Position numbers and translations under genes: made by a program
Shown here: positions 41,406-51,023 of the stretch, in pieces
How positions within the stretch are numbered: the first letter of the stretch is position 1
Layout: each line of letters begins with the position of its first letter
The notes under the pieces: model-generated
Seen by the model: only the letters and a program-made list of their open reading frames with translations
Database searches by the model: none
What the model was told of the DNA's origin: nothing
DNA from: Pseudanabaena sp.
GTDB taxonomy: Bacteria; Cyanobacteriota; Cyanobacteriia; Pseudanabaenales; Pseudanabaenaceae
Assembly: GCA_003249015.1 (NCBI GenBank)
Contig: QBLS01000012.1
Coordinates: forward strand, 60,913 to 124,912
Reading direction: 5' to 3'
Length of the DNA stretch: 64,000 nt

Positions 41406-42368
41406 TTAAAGTAATGCTTTTAACTTTTCCTGATACTCATCAGGGCTAATGACTCCCGCTTTGAGTTCTTCATTTAGCAATTGCACTTGAGGCTCGATTT
41501 CTCTTTTTTTCGCAGCAATCTCATCAGCCTTAGTCTTGTAAATCGCTTCACCTTCTTTTTTTGCTTTCTTAAAGGCTTGGCGCAAACTAAAAGCATCCAT
41601 CTCACCACCAGAGGCAAAATACTCATTGGCAACTTTGCCCAAAGCCCATGTGCTGGCAAAGGCTGTAGTCGCGCCAACAACCATGCCAAAGACAGGAACT
41701 AACTTGGCTAAATTACTAACGGCAATCCGCGTTCCTGTAATCCCTAGACTGCCAAATATCGCTTTGCGAAAGTCTTCTCGATTGCGGTCATAGCCCCAGC
41801 TTTGCCCGATCGCTTGGGCAAGATCGAGTTGATTCCAGTAAATCAACATATCAAAGGCGATCGCAATCCCTGGAATCGGAAAAGCTCCTAAAACAGCATT
41901 CAAAAAACAGGCATCTGTAGTAATACCTTCTACCTCTACAGCCCGCTTTTCAGGATCATCTATTTGGCGAACCTGCTCGGAAATTGATGATTTCTGAGAA
42001 CGGCGCTCTAGGGTTTCTAGCCATTCTTGCTTGCCCCACAATTTGGAATTGGAAAAAGTTGCCCCAATTTTGTCTAAAAGCGCTCTCTCTTCAGCACTAC
42101 ACTCACCATCAATATTTGCCATCGCACAAGCAGACTGATAGACCATCTCCTGTGCTGTCTCGCTGTTAATTTGATTCAACAAAGCTTCAATTGACTGGTC
42201 GGTTTCGCTCAGCAGCTTATCGACAGTAATACCATCGGGTAAATTAATCTCTTCAAAGGTATCGACTAAACTTGCAACTTCTTCTTCAAGAAGCTTGCCA
42301 TCAGCTTTTGCCATGCTGACCAAAACTTGAAAACTTGCTAAAACTTCTTGCTGATTGACTACAGACAT
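41406..42368 (-). CDS. TerB-like / DUF697 / SHOCT domain protein
   Basis: 320 residues in three parts. N-terminal TerB-like helical domain (about 1-125: QEVLASFQVLVSMAKADGKL and a second EF-like ACAMANIDGECSAEERALLD). Central DUF697-type membrane-associated domain (about 150-245: NAVLGAFPIPGIAIAFDMLI, then LGITGTRIAVSNLAKLVPVFG). C-terminal SHOCT-like tail (LNEELKAGVISPDEYQEKLKAL). DUF697 is usually fused to a GTPase, which is absent here. TerB domains are found in metal or stress-response membrane systems. A membrane-stress sensor is a guess. Confidence 0.7.
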   Translation of the reverse strand: MSVVNQQEVLASFQVLVSMAKADGKLLEEEVASLVDTFEEINLPDGITVDKLLSETDQSIEALLNQINSETAQEMVYQSACAMANIDGECSAEERALLDKIGATFSNSKLWGKQEWLETLERRSQKSSISEQVRQIDDPEKRAVEVEGITTDACFLNAVLGAFPIPGIAIAFDMLIYWNQLDLAQAIGQSWGYDRNREDFRKAIFGSLGITGTRIAVSNLAKLVPVFGMVVGATTAFASTWALGKVANEYFASGGEMDAFSLRQAFKKAKKEGEAIYKTKADEIAAKKREIEPQVQLLNEELKAGVISPDEYQEKLKALL

Positions 42369-42521
42369 AAAATTTTTGGCTCCTGCCCAGAAATTATCTC
42401 CGATGTTAACAGCGATCGCGATTTAAGTTTGTATAAAGTTCATCCCCAAGATATAGATACACAGATCAATCACTTATAGCAACTCTCAGCGATCATCACG
42501 TAGACCAAATCCGAAACTCTA

Positions 42522-43610
42522 TTATAAAAATCGTTTTAAGACCTCTACGGTTGCTTTTCCCGTTTTCTCCCAGCTAAATTGAGTAGCCCTTTGTAATCCA
42601 AGTTGCGAAAGGTGCGATCGCAGTCCTGAGTCATTGGCGATCGCTTGCATTACGTCGGTAATTTCGGCAACTCTGTAAGGATCAATTAAAATTGCAGCAT
42701 CACCTGCGACTTCAGGTAAAGACGACAAGTTAGATGTAATTACTGGCGTACCACAAGCCATTGCCTCAAGTACAGGCAACCCAAACCCCTCCCACAATGA
42801 TGGAAATACTAAGGCGATCGCGCCACTAATTATTTTTGGCAAATCATCATAGGGGACGTAATCAAGAAATTTAACTTGATCCTCAATACCTAGCTCTCGG
42901 ACTTGTTTTTTTAAAGCTGGTGTGTACCGTTTATCACTAGGTCCAGATAGCCACAGTTGATATTCACTAGATTTCAAATTTGCAAAAGCAGAAATTACGC
43001 GGCTAACATTTTTGTAAGGATCATGTCTGCCGATGTATAGGAAATATGGAGGATGCTTAGGCGATCGTCTTTGTGCTTCTAATACTGGTCGAAAATGGTT
43101 GACATCAAAAGCTAATAGGATAGGTGTTATTTTGCTGTCTGAAATATCACAGAATTTAGTGATATCCCGAGCAGTAGATTCAGAATTACAAACAATATGT
43201 TCTGCTTGTTTTAGGACTTGTGGCACATAGTAACGACTGTAAGGAGTAAGAGGAGAAAACTTCTTAGGGAATCGTAGAGGTATAAAGTCATGAACCATCA
43301 CCACACTTCGGCATTGTGACCATAGTGGTGATTCTGGAATCGGGGAAAATATGAGCTGAGACTTAAGTTCTTTATAGATTTTAGGCAATTGAAACTGTGT
43401 CCAAACTAATCGATTGAAATGCCCTTTTAAACCCTGCTCTGAGTTCTTGTCATCAGGGACTAAATAACAATCATGATTTGCTAGTGGATCTGTAATTATT
43501 AGTTTTGGTTGGAGAGGATGTAAGTAGTTAACTAAATTGAGTGAATATGTAGTAATCCCTGTAGACTTTTTTAGTGCGAAAGAAAGATTGATTAATAATT
43601 CATTGATCAT
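42522..43610 (-). CDS. Family 4/1 glycosyltransferase (GT-B, retaining)
   Basis: 362 residues. N-terminal acceptor-side [15 protein letters not shown]-terminal donor domain with [47 protein letters not shown] and the EX7E region [24 protein letters not shown]. These are the marks of GT4-type mannosyl- or rhamnosyltransferases. Last gene of the leftward polysaccharide cluster, about 100 bp after the GT2 gene. Confidence 0.88.
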   Translation of the reverse strand: MINELLINLSFALKKSTGITTYSLNLVNYLHPLQPKLIITDPLANHDCYLVPDDKNSEQGLKGHFNRLVWTQFQLPKIYKELKSQLIFSPIPESPLWSQCRSVVMVHDFIPLRFPKKFSPLTPYSRYYVPQVLKQAEHIVCNSESTARDITKFCDISDSKITPILLAFDVNHFRPVLEAQRRSPKHPPYFLYIGRHDPYKNVSRVISAFANLKSSEYQLWLSGPSDKRYTPALKKQVRELGIEDQVKFLDYVPYDDLPKIISGAIALVFPSLWEGFGLPVLEAMACGTPVITSNLSSLPEVAGDAAILIDPYRVAEITDVMQAIANDSGLRSHLSQLGLQRATQFSWEKTGKATVEVLKRFL

Positions 43611-43710
43611 GAAGTATATTTGTTAGTTTTGGATTGTAGTAAAAAATAAAAAATATAGATGATAAAACTTCTTTACCTAGCGACTAAAATTATATTGAAT
43701 GATTTATAGT

Positions 43711-44526
43711 CTAAACCTTGTTCAAAAATTTTAGATAGAGCTTGAGAAGATTTGTTTGAAACGAACCAAGATGCTTTTGATAGTAATGTAACTGACTATC
43801 ACGATAATAAACACTCACTTTTTTCTTGATATTGTGACCACTTCCACCTAAAAGATGAATCAAACTTGTTTTTGGATAGTACACAACTTTTAATCCTAAA
43901 TCATGAACTCTCTTACAAATATCTACATCTTCAAAGTACATAAAGAATAACTCATCAAAGCCTTCTAGTTTTTCAAATACATCTTTTCTCATCATCAAGC
44001 AAGCACCAGTTAACCAACCAATTTCCTGTTCCTTTGAGTAGATTCTATCGTATAGAATAGAAAAGAATTTGTGCCACCTATTGTCTAGATTTGCTCTGAT
44101 TTTATATAGAAGTTCCACTATTATATTTAACAACTTACCGCAAGATATTTGATAGCTACCATCTTGAAATGTAATTCGTGGTCCAACAGCTCCAACTTCT
44201 TTATTCTGGTTTAGATAATCTGATAGTACTTTAGGTGTGTTTTCTGTCAGAATAGTATCTGTATTTAAAAACAATAAGTGATCACCTTGCGAATACTTAA
44301 CAGCAAGATTATTAGCCCTACCAAATCCCAAATTAGTGTCACTACAAATAAGTTGAAATGATGGAAAATCATCCTTAATAATCTTGATGCTATCATCAGA
44401 TGAAGCATTATCTACAATGATGACTTCGTAGTCAGTATTTTGCAGATTATCTAAAATAGATTTAAGACAATTTTCAAGAAATTGTTGACCATTGTAATTA
44501 ACTAATATAATGGATATCTTTGACAT
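43711..44526 (-). CDS. Family 2 glycosyltransferase, rhamnosyltransferase-like
   Basis: 271 residues. ISIILVNYNGQQFLENCLKS, VIIVDNASSDDSIKII, LLFLNTDTIL (metal-binding DTD-like) and the acceptor block GWLTGACLMMRKDVFEKLEG followed by FMYFEDVDICKR are typical of O-antigen rhamnosyltransferases (WbbL-like). dTDP-rhamnose genes in the same cluster make rhamnose a fitting donor. The coding sequence is clearly more AT-rich than housekeeping genes in the window. Confidence 0.87.
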   Translation of the reverse strand: MSKISIILVNYNGQQFLENCLKSILDNLQNTDYEVIIVDNASSDDSIKIIKDDFPSFQLICSDTNLGFGRANNLAVKYSQGDHLLFLNTDTILTENTPKVLSDYLNQNKEVGAVGPRITFQDGSYQISCGKLLNIIVELLYKIRANLDNRWHKFFSILYDRIYSKEQEIGWLTGACLMMRKDVFEKLEGFDELFFMYFEDVDICKRVHDLGLKVVYYPKTSLIHLLGGSGHNIKKKVSVYYRDSQLHYYQKHLGSFQTNLLKLYLKFLNKV

Positions 44527-44662
44527 AAAATGCTCTACTATGTTGCTCCTGTTTCACTAGCAAGGATTTACAGTACTTTTCAAGAAGGGTTTATTTCTCC
44601 AGACTGATAAATGCTATATAACTTCGATAGTTATATTTATCCTGAATAGGATAAGCTGTTAA

Positions 44663-45634
44663 TTAAACTTTCCAAAACATTTTTAGGTAAGTAATTGTAT
44701 CTAAAACTTGCTTAGTGAAAGGTGAAAAATGTAAGTTTAATCTTGATGATAATTGATCGATTTCCGTACTTTTACCAACATATCTACTTGGCTCAATCAA
44801 TAAATTCAAATTTCTAGATATTGAATTAGGATCGATTTGTAGACACGATAATACTTGTCGAGCTAGGGTATCCATCTCTACAATACATCCACAAGTATCT
44901 ACGCACATAGGTGTTAGTTGTGGGGGCTCGCTTAAATATAATATTCCTAAATAGACCAAATCTTGGATATGTGTATAAGAACGCCAAACAGGACGCTCCG
45001 CCAAAATATTTATATGTTGACTATTTAAAGCTTGATAGACAAAGTCTCCAACAGCATAGGCTGTTGGCTTAGTCATAAATGCTCCCATAACGGAAAAGAC
45101 TCTTAAGACTAAACAAGAAATTTCTAAAGACTCACATGTCTCGGTCAGTAAAATTTCTTCTCTGCGTTTAAGTGCACCATAGGGATTTTTCGTAAGTTCT
45201 CGATCGCAATCAACCAACGTATAGTCTTGGTTGTAAACTGCACCAGATGATGTTGCGAATACCCCCTTTATAGCCTCCTGTTTCAATCTCTTAACGATGA
45301 GATCGGTGATGCCAGTATTTATATCAATGTAGGATTGAATATCCATATGCTCAACGCGATCGCGAGTTAAAAAAGCATAGTGAAATAAATAATCTAAAGA
45401 TTTTAGTTCAACTATTTTTTCCAGAGATTGGGTTGGCAATGTAAATTTATTTTCAATAGTAATAGCACCATCTTTACTGGAAAAAGCATAGACTCGTTTG
45501 TAGAAATTCGCTTCTCCTAAAAGTTCCCATAATAAATTTAATGTACTTCTACCGAACCAACCTGAAGCACCAGTTACAGCGAATATAGTGTTCTCATTGA
45601 TAATCTTGCTTCTAAAATTAGATGAGACAGACAT
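44663..45634 (-). CDS. NAD-dependent epimerase/dehydratase family protein (extended SDR)
   Basis: 323 residues. N-terminal Rossmann motif FAVTGASGWFGRSTL (TGxxGxxG), a YxxxK-type segment NPYGALKRREE preceded by FATSSGAVY, and a C-terminal substrate domain. An extended SDR acting on a nucleotide sugar or sugar acid; the substrate is not defined. It lies between the aldolase and glycosyltransferase genes and may act on the aldolase product. Confidence 0.8.
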   Translation of the reverse strand: MSVSSNFRSKIINENTIFAVTGASGWFGRSTLNLLWELLGEANFYKRVYAFSSKDGAITIENKFTLPTQSLEKIVELKSLDYLFHYAFLTRDRVEHMDIQSYIDINTGITDLIVKRLKQEAIKGVFATSSGAVYNQDYTLVDCDRELTKNPYGALKRREEILLTETCESLEISCLVLRVFSVMGAFMTKPTAYAVGDFVYQALNSQHINILAERPVWRSYTHIQDLVYLGILYLSEPPQLTPMCVDTCGCIVEMDTLARQVLSCLQIDPNSISRNLNLLIEPSRYVGKSTEIDQLSSRLNLHFSPFTKQVLDTITYLKMFWKV

Positions 45635-45776
45635 TCTCGGATAACCTTATTCTATAGAATTTATTTTCAATAGCCATAAAGCATATTTCAGAACTAGTTA
45701 CTTTTAGGCGTAATTCCGAAACTGACCTCAAAACAATTATGAGGCTCATTGTTTTCCCAAGTAAAGACAGAAGAAG

Positions 45777-46580
45777 TTATACGTTGTTTTGGAGGATTTT
45801 CCAACGACTTTCTAGCATTTGAATTCGAGCGTCATCTTCACGATGGATTACACCGTAGTATTCTTGCTTATTAATCAACCAAAGAAGCTCAAAGTGAACG
45901 GCATCTAAAAGGGCTTGCTTCATATCTGTCATTTCAAGTGCTGAACCAGAGAAAACGACTTTTCTAGTTTCAAATCTAGTCAATTTAACTTCTCTGACTC
46001 GCTTCAAAGTATGGACAACATCAATAGATATAGCACCACCCAGAACAAAATCTATCTCATATTCTTTACAAAGGTTCGCAACATCACAGACATACTGAGT
46101 TACGCTCTCATCTTCAATACCACCGCGCCCAGTACCTAACGACCCCACAAAGTCTACTCTGCCAAATACAACCCCATCAACACCTCCATCTTGAGCAGCG
46201 GTTTTGACTAGTTCAAGCCGATTTCTATATCCTGTAATCGTTTCAATGTTAAATAAAAAGTCTGTATGCTCCTGCTCATAGTCAGAGAAAACCTTGTTCT
46301 TAGCTGCAATATATTTGGTCAAAGCGTATGAAGTTTCGACCATTGGAGCAACCACATAGCTAACTCCAAACTGTTTTGCTTCTAGAAGATCTCGAATAGC
46401 TTCACATCCACCAATTTTGAGCGTAAGTGGTACCTCAGCTTTATACGCTATCTCTAGTAGGCGTAGTAATTCGTCTACCCTAGTCCCCTCCGCTTCAAAT
46501 TCAGCCTTCGTTGCCACAACCCCAAACTCTTGCTTACCTCTCTTTAACAACTCCAACATCTTGTGTTCATGTTTATTCAT
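45777..46580 (-). CDS. HpcH/HpaI aldolase / citrate lyase family protein
   Basis: 267 residues. A TIM-barrel of the pyruvate-aldolase superfamily: VPLTLKIGGCEAIRDLLEA, VSYVVAPMVETSYAL, FLFNIETITGYRNRLELV (NIET is the metal-ligand Glu strand), DGVVFGRVDFVGSLG (Arg/Asp, second metal ligand region). Such enzymes make or split 2-keto-3-deoxy acids from pyruvate (or oxaloacetate) and an aldehyde. Placed within a sugar-nucleotide cluster, it could build a ulosonic-acid-like precursor. Substrate unproven. Confidence 0.75.
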   Translation of the reverse strand: MNKHEHKMLELLKRGKQEFGVVATKAEFEAEGTRVDELLRLLEIAYKAEVPLTLKIGGCEAIRDLLEAKQFGVSYVVAPMVETSYALTKYIAAKNKVFSDYEQEHTDFLFNIETITGYRNRLELVKTAAQDGGVDGVVFGRVDFVGSLGTGRGGIEDESVTQYVCDVANLCKEYEIDFVLGGAISIDVVHTLKRVREVKLTRFETRKVVFSGSALEMTDMKQALLDAVHFELLWLINKQEYYGVIHREDDARIQMLESRWKILQNNV

Positions 46581-46722
46581 CAGCTTTCCTCTTAGTTAAG
46601 TTGAAATACCAAAGTTATGTCTATATCACGAATCGATCGTTAGACTAAATATTGATATCGTAATTTAGCATACTATTTAGAATGAATTTATACAGAAAAA
46701 TCCCTATGGCAATCTGAAATGA

Positions 46723-46926
46723 TTTATTGAAGACCAGAGAAGAAGAAATCAAAGAAAAGACTTGGAAGAATTAACTGAATTTATAGAGGGAAGCTGCAAG
46801 AGTAAGGGATACAAAAGAACCATCACAGCACAAATAGCGCAACAAAAATATGACCTACGAAAGCATAGCCAAAATGTTATAGGTATCCATAAGATTTGGA
46901 GGATAGTAGAAATAAGAAATAATTAA
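46723..46926 (+). pseudogene. Possible gene remnant, unidentified
   Basis: An open stretch of 67 codons with no good start, preceded by an in-frame TGA and by further coding-like codons. It reads FIEDQRRRNQRKDLEELT, then KGYKRTITAQIAQQKYDL and a tail HKIWRIVEIRNN before TAA. The charged helical character looks protein-like, and a degraded transposase end or an older polysaccharide gene are possible, but I cannot place it. On the strand opposite to all neighbouring genes. Confidence 0.25.
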
Positions 46927-47045
46927 GTTATCGCAACAAAAATAATATTGTAACTAGCAAGAATTAATGACTAAAATTGAGGGTCGATATCAAGTTATAT
47001 TTTCGTCAAAATAAAGCTGCTAAGTAGTTAGATACAATTAAGTAT

Positions 47046-47100
47046 AAAACCCCAAAACTTATGGCACACAAGCATAATAAACCACAAGTCTTGGGGTTTT
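47046..47100 (-). terminator. Probable terminator for the leftward TPP-enzyme operon
   Basis: 19-bp arms AAAACCCCAAAACTTATGG and CCACAAGTCTTGGGGTTTT with two pairs that become G-U wobbles only in the leftward RNA, 17-nt loop; GGGGTTTT tail in the leftward direction. Lies about 260 bp beyond the TPP-enzyme stop. Confidence 0.6.
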
Positions 47101-47186
47101 GCACCTAATTAATTATGAGATTTTTAAAGCGATAAGTATAACATAAAAAAACCCCCGATCCTAATTCAAAAAGAAGAAAATATACC

Positions 47187-47280
47187 AAACAAAGAAATAG
47201 ATACACTATTTCTTTGTTTAAAGACTCATACTGGGTTTAATTTTCAATTAACAAAAGTGTAACTACACTTTTGTTAATTG
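47187..47280 (+). repeat. Element A, copy 2
   Basis: Hairpin 1 47187-47219 (14-bp perfect arms AAACAAAGAAATAG, loop ATACA), spacer CATACTGGGTTTAATTTTCA (47227-47246), hairpin 2 47245-47280 (17-bp perfect arms CAATTAACAAAAGTGTA). The most complete copy of the element. Confidence 0.8.
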
Positions 47281-47362
47281 GTATTACGGCATAGTTAGAA
47301 ACTTGTTGGAGAAAGATAATCTTGAGCAAATTAGTGGTATTGTTTCAAACTTACGTAAAAGT

Positions 47363-49177
47363 CTATGTTTTTATCTCGCTTATCTCAGCAATTAAATATG
47401 GCATTACTGTTTTTTGTAAAACATCATCTAGATCAGGGGTCATCTTGTGTAAGGGATTAGAACGCATATTTCCTTCTGGTGTAATGTAGCTAGAGATTTT
47501 TGGAAAGTACGTTTGTTCTGGGTCAAGATTGACAACAAAGAAAGTTGGCTGTTCTGAATTCCAAGCTTCTTCAAAAACTTGAACATCTAAGCTCTGTGGT
47601 CGTAAATCAACGAATGAGATACCATACGCTTCGGATAGTTTTTGCCAATCAGGGAAGCCTAATCCAGTCTGAGTGTCACACCCAAGATATGCTCCATCAA
47701 AATAATTACGTTGGGTCATTCTAATAGAAGCGTATCCTTCATTGGAAAAGATAAATATTTTTAGTCTTAAATTATTTGAACTGACAGTAGCTAATTCTTG
47801 TGAATTTTGACAGAATCCACCATCTCCTTCAACTAAAATGACTCGGCGATCTGGATTTGCAAAACAAGCACCAATCGCTCCAGACAATCCGTACCCCATG
47901 CTTGCTAAACCTTTATTGGTTGCAATTATCTGCCCATCTTGTTGCATAAAGGCTTGCATCATAACGGTAAAGGCTCCGCCGCTACTGCAAGGAATAATTA
48001 CATCATCAGATGCACATTGCTTTGACAACCACAAGACGAATTCATAGGGATTAAAATATTCTGATTGAGTTGTATTAATAGGTTCTGAAATAGGAATAGA
48101 TTTTCTAACCTGCTGAGAAAACTCTAGCCATTGCTGATGATTTCCCAAATCTTGATTCACGAGAGATAGTAGTAGAGTATTAGCATCTCCTTGAATCGCT
48201 AAATCTACTTTAGGATGTCCTTTTTGTAGCTCAGCTTCATCAATTTCCACGTGAATTACTTTTGCTAATGGGGCAAATTCCTGCCAATTAAATCCAGTTT
48301 GTTGTAGTCCTAGGCGAGTCCCTAAAGCGACGATTAAATCTGCCTGCTGCAAAATTATATTTGCTGAACGCTGTCCCCATGTATTGGGACGACCACAATA
48401 AAACTCTTCGTTAGTACTGATGCGATCGCTGCCATTCCATGTGGTCATTACTGGGATTTTGTGCGATCGTAGCTGCGGCATTACAGCTCTTGCTGTTGCC
48501 CTAGTCACGCCACCGCCAATTAATAAGACTGGACGATTTGCAAGGCATAGCATCTCTGAAACTTTTTCAGTAGCTTGTTTGGCAGTTTCTATGAATATAG
48601 GATTGATTACTGGCGGATAAATAATATGATTATTTTCACTAGCATCAGGATCGCTTACCGATATAGCTTGCACATTGAGGGGAAGCTCAAGGAATACAGG
48701 GCCATGTCGATCGCTACAGCCCTTCTGCACTGCATTCACAAATTTTTGTTTATCCCAAGGTTCATGAAGTATCTCTGAAAGCACTGTGACTGGAGCCGCC
48801 ATAGCAACTCCATTGACTTCCTGAATTCCCCTCTGACGTAAACCATTAGTAGCTAAGTCAGCCGTTTTGGCTTGACCACCTAATACCAATAATTCATGAC
48901 TTTCTAAGTAAGCTCCAGCGATCGCTGTCAGCGTGTTTGTTAGCCCAGGTCCAGCCGTCACCAAAACAAATGCTTTGCCATAAGCGGGGTCTTGTAAAGT
49001 CTCATTATGATACTCGGCAGCAATACCTGCTGCAACCTCATGAACAAAAGGTTTGCAGATCATGGTGGTGCGGGCAGCATTTAGGAGATGCATAATATTT
49101 CCGCCCGCTACAAAGTAACAATGGCGATAACCCAACTCTAAAAGCCACTTCATTACTGCTACTGAATATTTCACCAT
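47363..49177 (-). CDS. Thiamine-diphosphate-dependent enzyme, acetolactate-synthase-like
   Basis: 604 residues with the three ThDP-enzyme domains. Activating Glu47 sits in PFVHEVAAGIAAEYHNE; the central domain has RPVLLIGGGVTRATARA; the ThDP-binding motif begins with VEGDGGFCQNSQELATVS and ends at FSNEGYASIR. In yersiniose synthesis an acetolactate-synthase-like enzyme (YerE) adds a two-carbon unit to a CDP-4-keto-3,6-dideoxyhexose, a substrate the adjacent rfbF-G-H genes could make. It overlaps the cyclase gene by 7 bp, so the two are coupled. Branched-chain amino-acid synthesis is unlikely here because no small subunit or ilv genes are near. Confidence 0.8.
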   Translation of the reverse strand: MVKYSVAVMKWLLELGYRHCYFVAGGNIMHLLNAARTTMICKPFVHEVAAGIAAEYHNETLQDPAYGKAFVLVTAGPGLTNTLTAIAGAYLESHELLVLGGQAKTADLATNGLRQRGIQEVNGVAMAAPVTVLSEILHEPWDKQKFVNAVQKGCSDRHGPVFLELPLNVQAISVSDPDASENNHIIYPPVINPIFIETAKQATEKVSEMLCLANRPVLLIGGGVTRATARAVMPQLRSHKIPVMTTWNGSDRISTNEEFYCGRPNTWGQRSANIILQQADLIVALGTRLGLQQTGFNWQEFAPLAKVIHVEIDEAELQKGHPKVDLAIQGDANTLLLSLVNQDLGNHQQWLEFSQQVRKSIPISEPINTTQSEYFNPYEFVLWLSKQCASDDVIIPCSSGGAFTVMMQAFMQQDGQIIATNKGLASMGYGLSGAIGACFANPDRRVILVEGDGGFCQNSQELATVSSNNLRLKIFIFSNEGYASIRMTQRNYFDGAYLGCDTQTGLGFPDWQKLSEAYGISFVDLRPQSLDVQVFEEAWNSEQPTFFVVNLDPEQTYFPKISSYITPEGNMRSNPLHKMTPDLDDVLQKTVMPYLIAEISEIKT

Positions 49178-50241
49178 GCTGTTTCTAAAACCTTCTGCAT
49201 GCTATTGGTTGCTTGTTGGATTGAGTCTGTAGTCATGGGGTAACAAATTTCTGATACGCCTAGATCTGAGCTTTGGCTTGGAAGAATAACATGAATTTGG
49301 TCATTACGATGTTTTTTATCAGCTTTAAAGCTTTGGGCAAAACACAGAGAATCCATAGTATATATTCTTTGTGATTTTGGAATGTAGGAGAGAAGCTCTT
49401 TGCAGTGATTTCGTAAATCGGAATATAGTGATGGAGCTGCGTCAAGAAACTCAGTAGAGGCTAACATACCCAAGGCGATCGCTAGACCATGGGGTACTGC
49501 GTAGTTACTTGCGACTTCTAAAGCATGACCCCAAGTGTGACCAAAATTTAGAAGTCTTCGCTCAGCCTGATCAAATTCATCAATTTCGATAAACCAGATC
49601 TTGGCAGACAAGACATCGTATATGAGCTGAGCAACTTCTGATGCGGTGTAAGTTTCATCAGACAGTAACGGGCTCACAAGTTGGATGTAACGAGCAAAAA
49701 ATTCTTCACCTCGACAGAAGCAAATTTTGGCAGCTTCAGCCAAGCCTGAAATGATTTCGATTTTAGGCAAAGTGCGGACAAATTCGGGATTAATAATAAT
49801 TTTGGCTGGCGGATGAAATGTACCTAATAGGTTTTTAACTTTACCCACATTAATTGAGCTTTTTCCTCCAATGCATGAATCAATCATTGCCATCAGGGTT
49901 GTAGGAACATAGACCCAATCAAGTCCGCGCATATAGACCGAAGCTATAAAAGTAACAATATCTTGAATTACGCCTCCTCCTAAGGCAATCAAGCGATCGC
50001 CACGTCTTAAACCTTGATCACGCAGATTCAGGATTATCGATTCTAAAGCACTAAGAGATTTAGAGTTTTCGTCGGCTTGAATAGCAAGATAGGGTAATCC
50101 ACTCTGTTCAGCAAATGGTTCAAAGTAGCGATCGACAACTAAAAAATCGCCAAGTTGCTTTAAGTTCAAATCTTGTGGATCATCTAATACTTCTACCTCA
50201 TAGGGCTTAAGACTAGATTTAATCGATAGCGTATATTTCAT
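49171..50241 (-). CDS. 3-dehydroquinate-synthase-like sugar phosphate cyclase
   Basis: 356 residues. NAD site LIALGGGVIQDIVTFIAS; active-site lysines in DSCIGGKSSINVGKVKNLLG; metal and phosphate residues in GLAEAAKICF, SAKIWFIEIDE, RRLLNFGHTWGHALE and PHGLAIALGM. All DHQS catalytic positions I can align are kept, except that the usual HGE is HGL. Its place between an SDR and a ThDP enzyme in an O-antigen cluster argues against a housekeeping aroB. A cyclase on a heptulose- or ulosonate-type phosphate is likely; the product is unknown. Confidence 0.82.
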   Translation of the reverse strand: MKYTLSIKSSLKPYEVEVLDDPQDLNLKQLGDFLVVDRYFEPFAEQSGLPYLAIQADENSKSLSALESIILNLRDQGLRRGDRLIALGGGVIQDIVTFIASVYMRGLDWVYVPTTLMAMIDSCIGGKSSINVGKVKNLLGTFHPPAKIIINPEFVRTLPKIEIISGLAEAAKICFCRGEEFFARYIQLVSPLLSDETYTASEVAQLIYDVLSAKIWFIEIDEFDQAERRLLNFGHTWGHALEVASNYAVPHGLAIALGMLASTEFLDAAPSLYSDLRNHCKELLSYIPKSQRIYTMDSLCFAQSFKADKKHRNDQIHVILPSQSSDLGVSEICYPMTTDSIQQATNSMQKVLETAW

Positions 50242-50311
50242 AGAATTTGTTGGTAGAAGAAATCATCAATGACTAAGCAGTAGCAAGGTTAACCCACATC
50301 ACCAAATCAAT

Positions 50312-51016
50312 CTAGATTGATTTCATGATGCTAAAACCACCATCTACAATTATTGATTGACCTGTAATAGCACGATTATAGGGAGACACTAAACTCCATA
50401 CCGCAAAAGCAATATCTTCAGGTTGTGTTAATCGGTTTAGCGGTGTTTCCCGCAAGACATTATTTTTTTGTTGCTCAGAAAGCATTGCTCTTGTCATCGC
50501 TGTATCAACAACTCCTGGCAAAACAGCGTTTACCAGAACACCATAGGGGGCAAAGTCGATCGCTGCTGATTTGACTAATCCCGCGATCGCAGCTTTAGAT
50601 ACTGTGTAAGAAAACTTATTGGGACGACTAATTTCTTGCCAGATCGAACTAATAATACATAGTCGCGCACCTTGATTGATTTTGCCTATTTCCCATAGAT
50701 GCTGCAATGTTTGAACTACAAAATCTACATTGATGTTCATCACATGTTGATAGGTTTCAGGGTTCACAGTTAAAGCAGTATCATTTGTATTAACACCTTG
50801 TGACCAAACAATAATATCAAGATTGCTAAGGCTTGATAAACTGGACAATCCATTGGGAATAGATGGATCGACTTGAATTGTATTGGGATTATCAGAAGAC
50901 TGGCGGCTAGTAGACCAAGTTTGGCAACCTTGTGAACTTAAATAGGTTGCGATCGCACTACCCAGCCCACCATTACCACCAAATACACAAGCATTTTGCT
51001 GAGTTGGTAAATTCAT
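50312..51016 (-). CDS. Short-chain dehydrogenase/reductase
   Basis: 234 residues. Classical SDR: cofactor loop VFGGNGGLGSAIATYLSSQG (TGxxxGxG variant), Asn-Ala-like strand LDIIVWSQGVN, catalytic Ser in CIISSIWQE, YTVSKAAIAGLVKSAA with Tyr/Lys, and the PG motif VLPGVVDTAM. It starts 7 bp after rfbH ends, so likely acts on the same intermediate, for example reducing the keto group after chain branching as YerF does in yersiniose synthesis. That role is inference. Confidence 0.85.
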   Translation of the reverse strand: MNLPTQQNACVFGGNGGLGSAIATYLSSQGCQTWSTSRQSSDNPNTIQVDPSIPNGLSSLSSLSNLDIIVWSQGVNTNDTALTVNPETYQHVMNINVDFVVQTLQHLWEIGKINQGARLCIISSIWQEISRPNKFSYTVSKAAIAGLVKSAAIDFAPYGVLVNAVLPGVVDTAMTRAMLSEQQKNNVLRETPLNRLTQPEDIAFAVWSLVSPYNRAITGQSIIVDGGFSIMKSI

Positions 51017-51023
51017 AAATCAC

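Larger units (their letters stand above)
46581..47362. other. 782-bp low-coding gap inside the polysaccharide cluster
   Basis: The largest gap of the cluster. Contains a decayed reading frame (46723-46926), a probable leftward terminator (47046-47100) and an element A copy (47187-47280), all listed separately. AT-rich, with no HIP1 octamer seen here. It splits the cluster into two leftward blocks, so the aldolase-side genes may have their own promoter here. Confidence 0.6.

Noticed and set aside
49171..50241. Housekeeping aroB assignment for the DHQS-like gene
   Set aside because: Not excluded, but the overlap with a ThDP enzyme, the place in a sugar cluster and HGL in place of HGE argue against it; left as family-level call.
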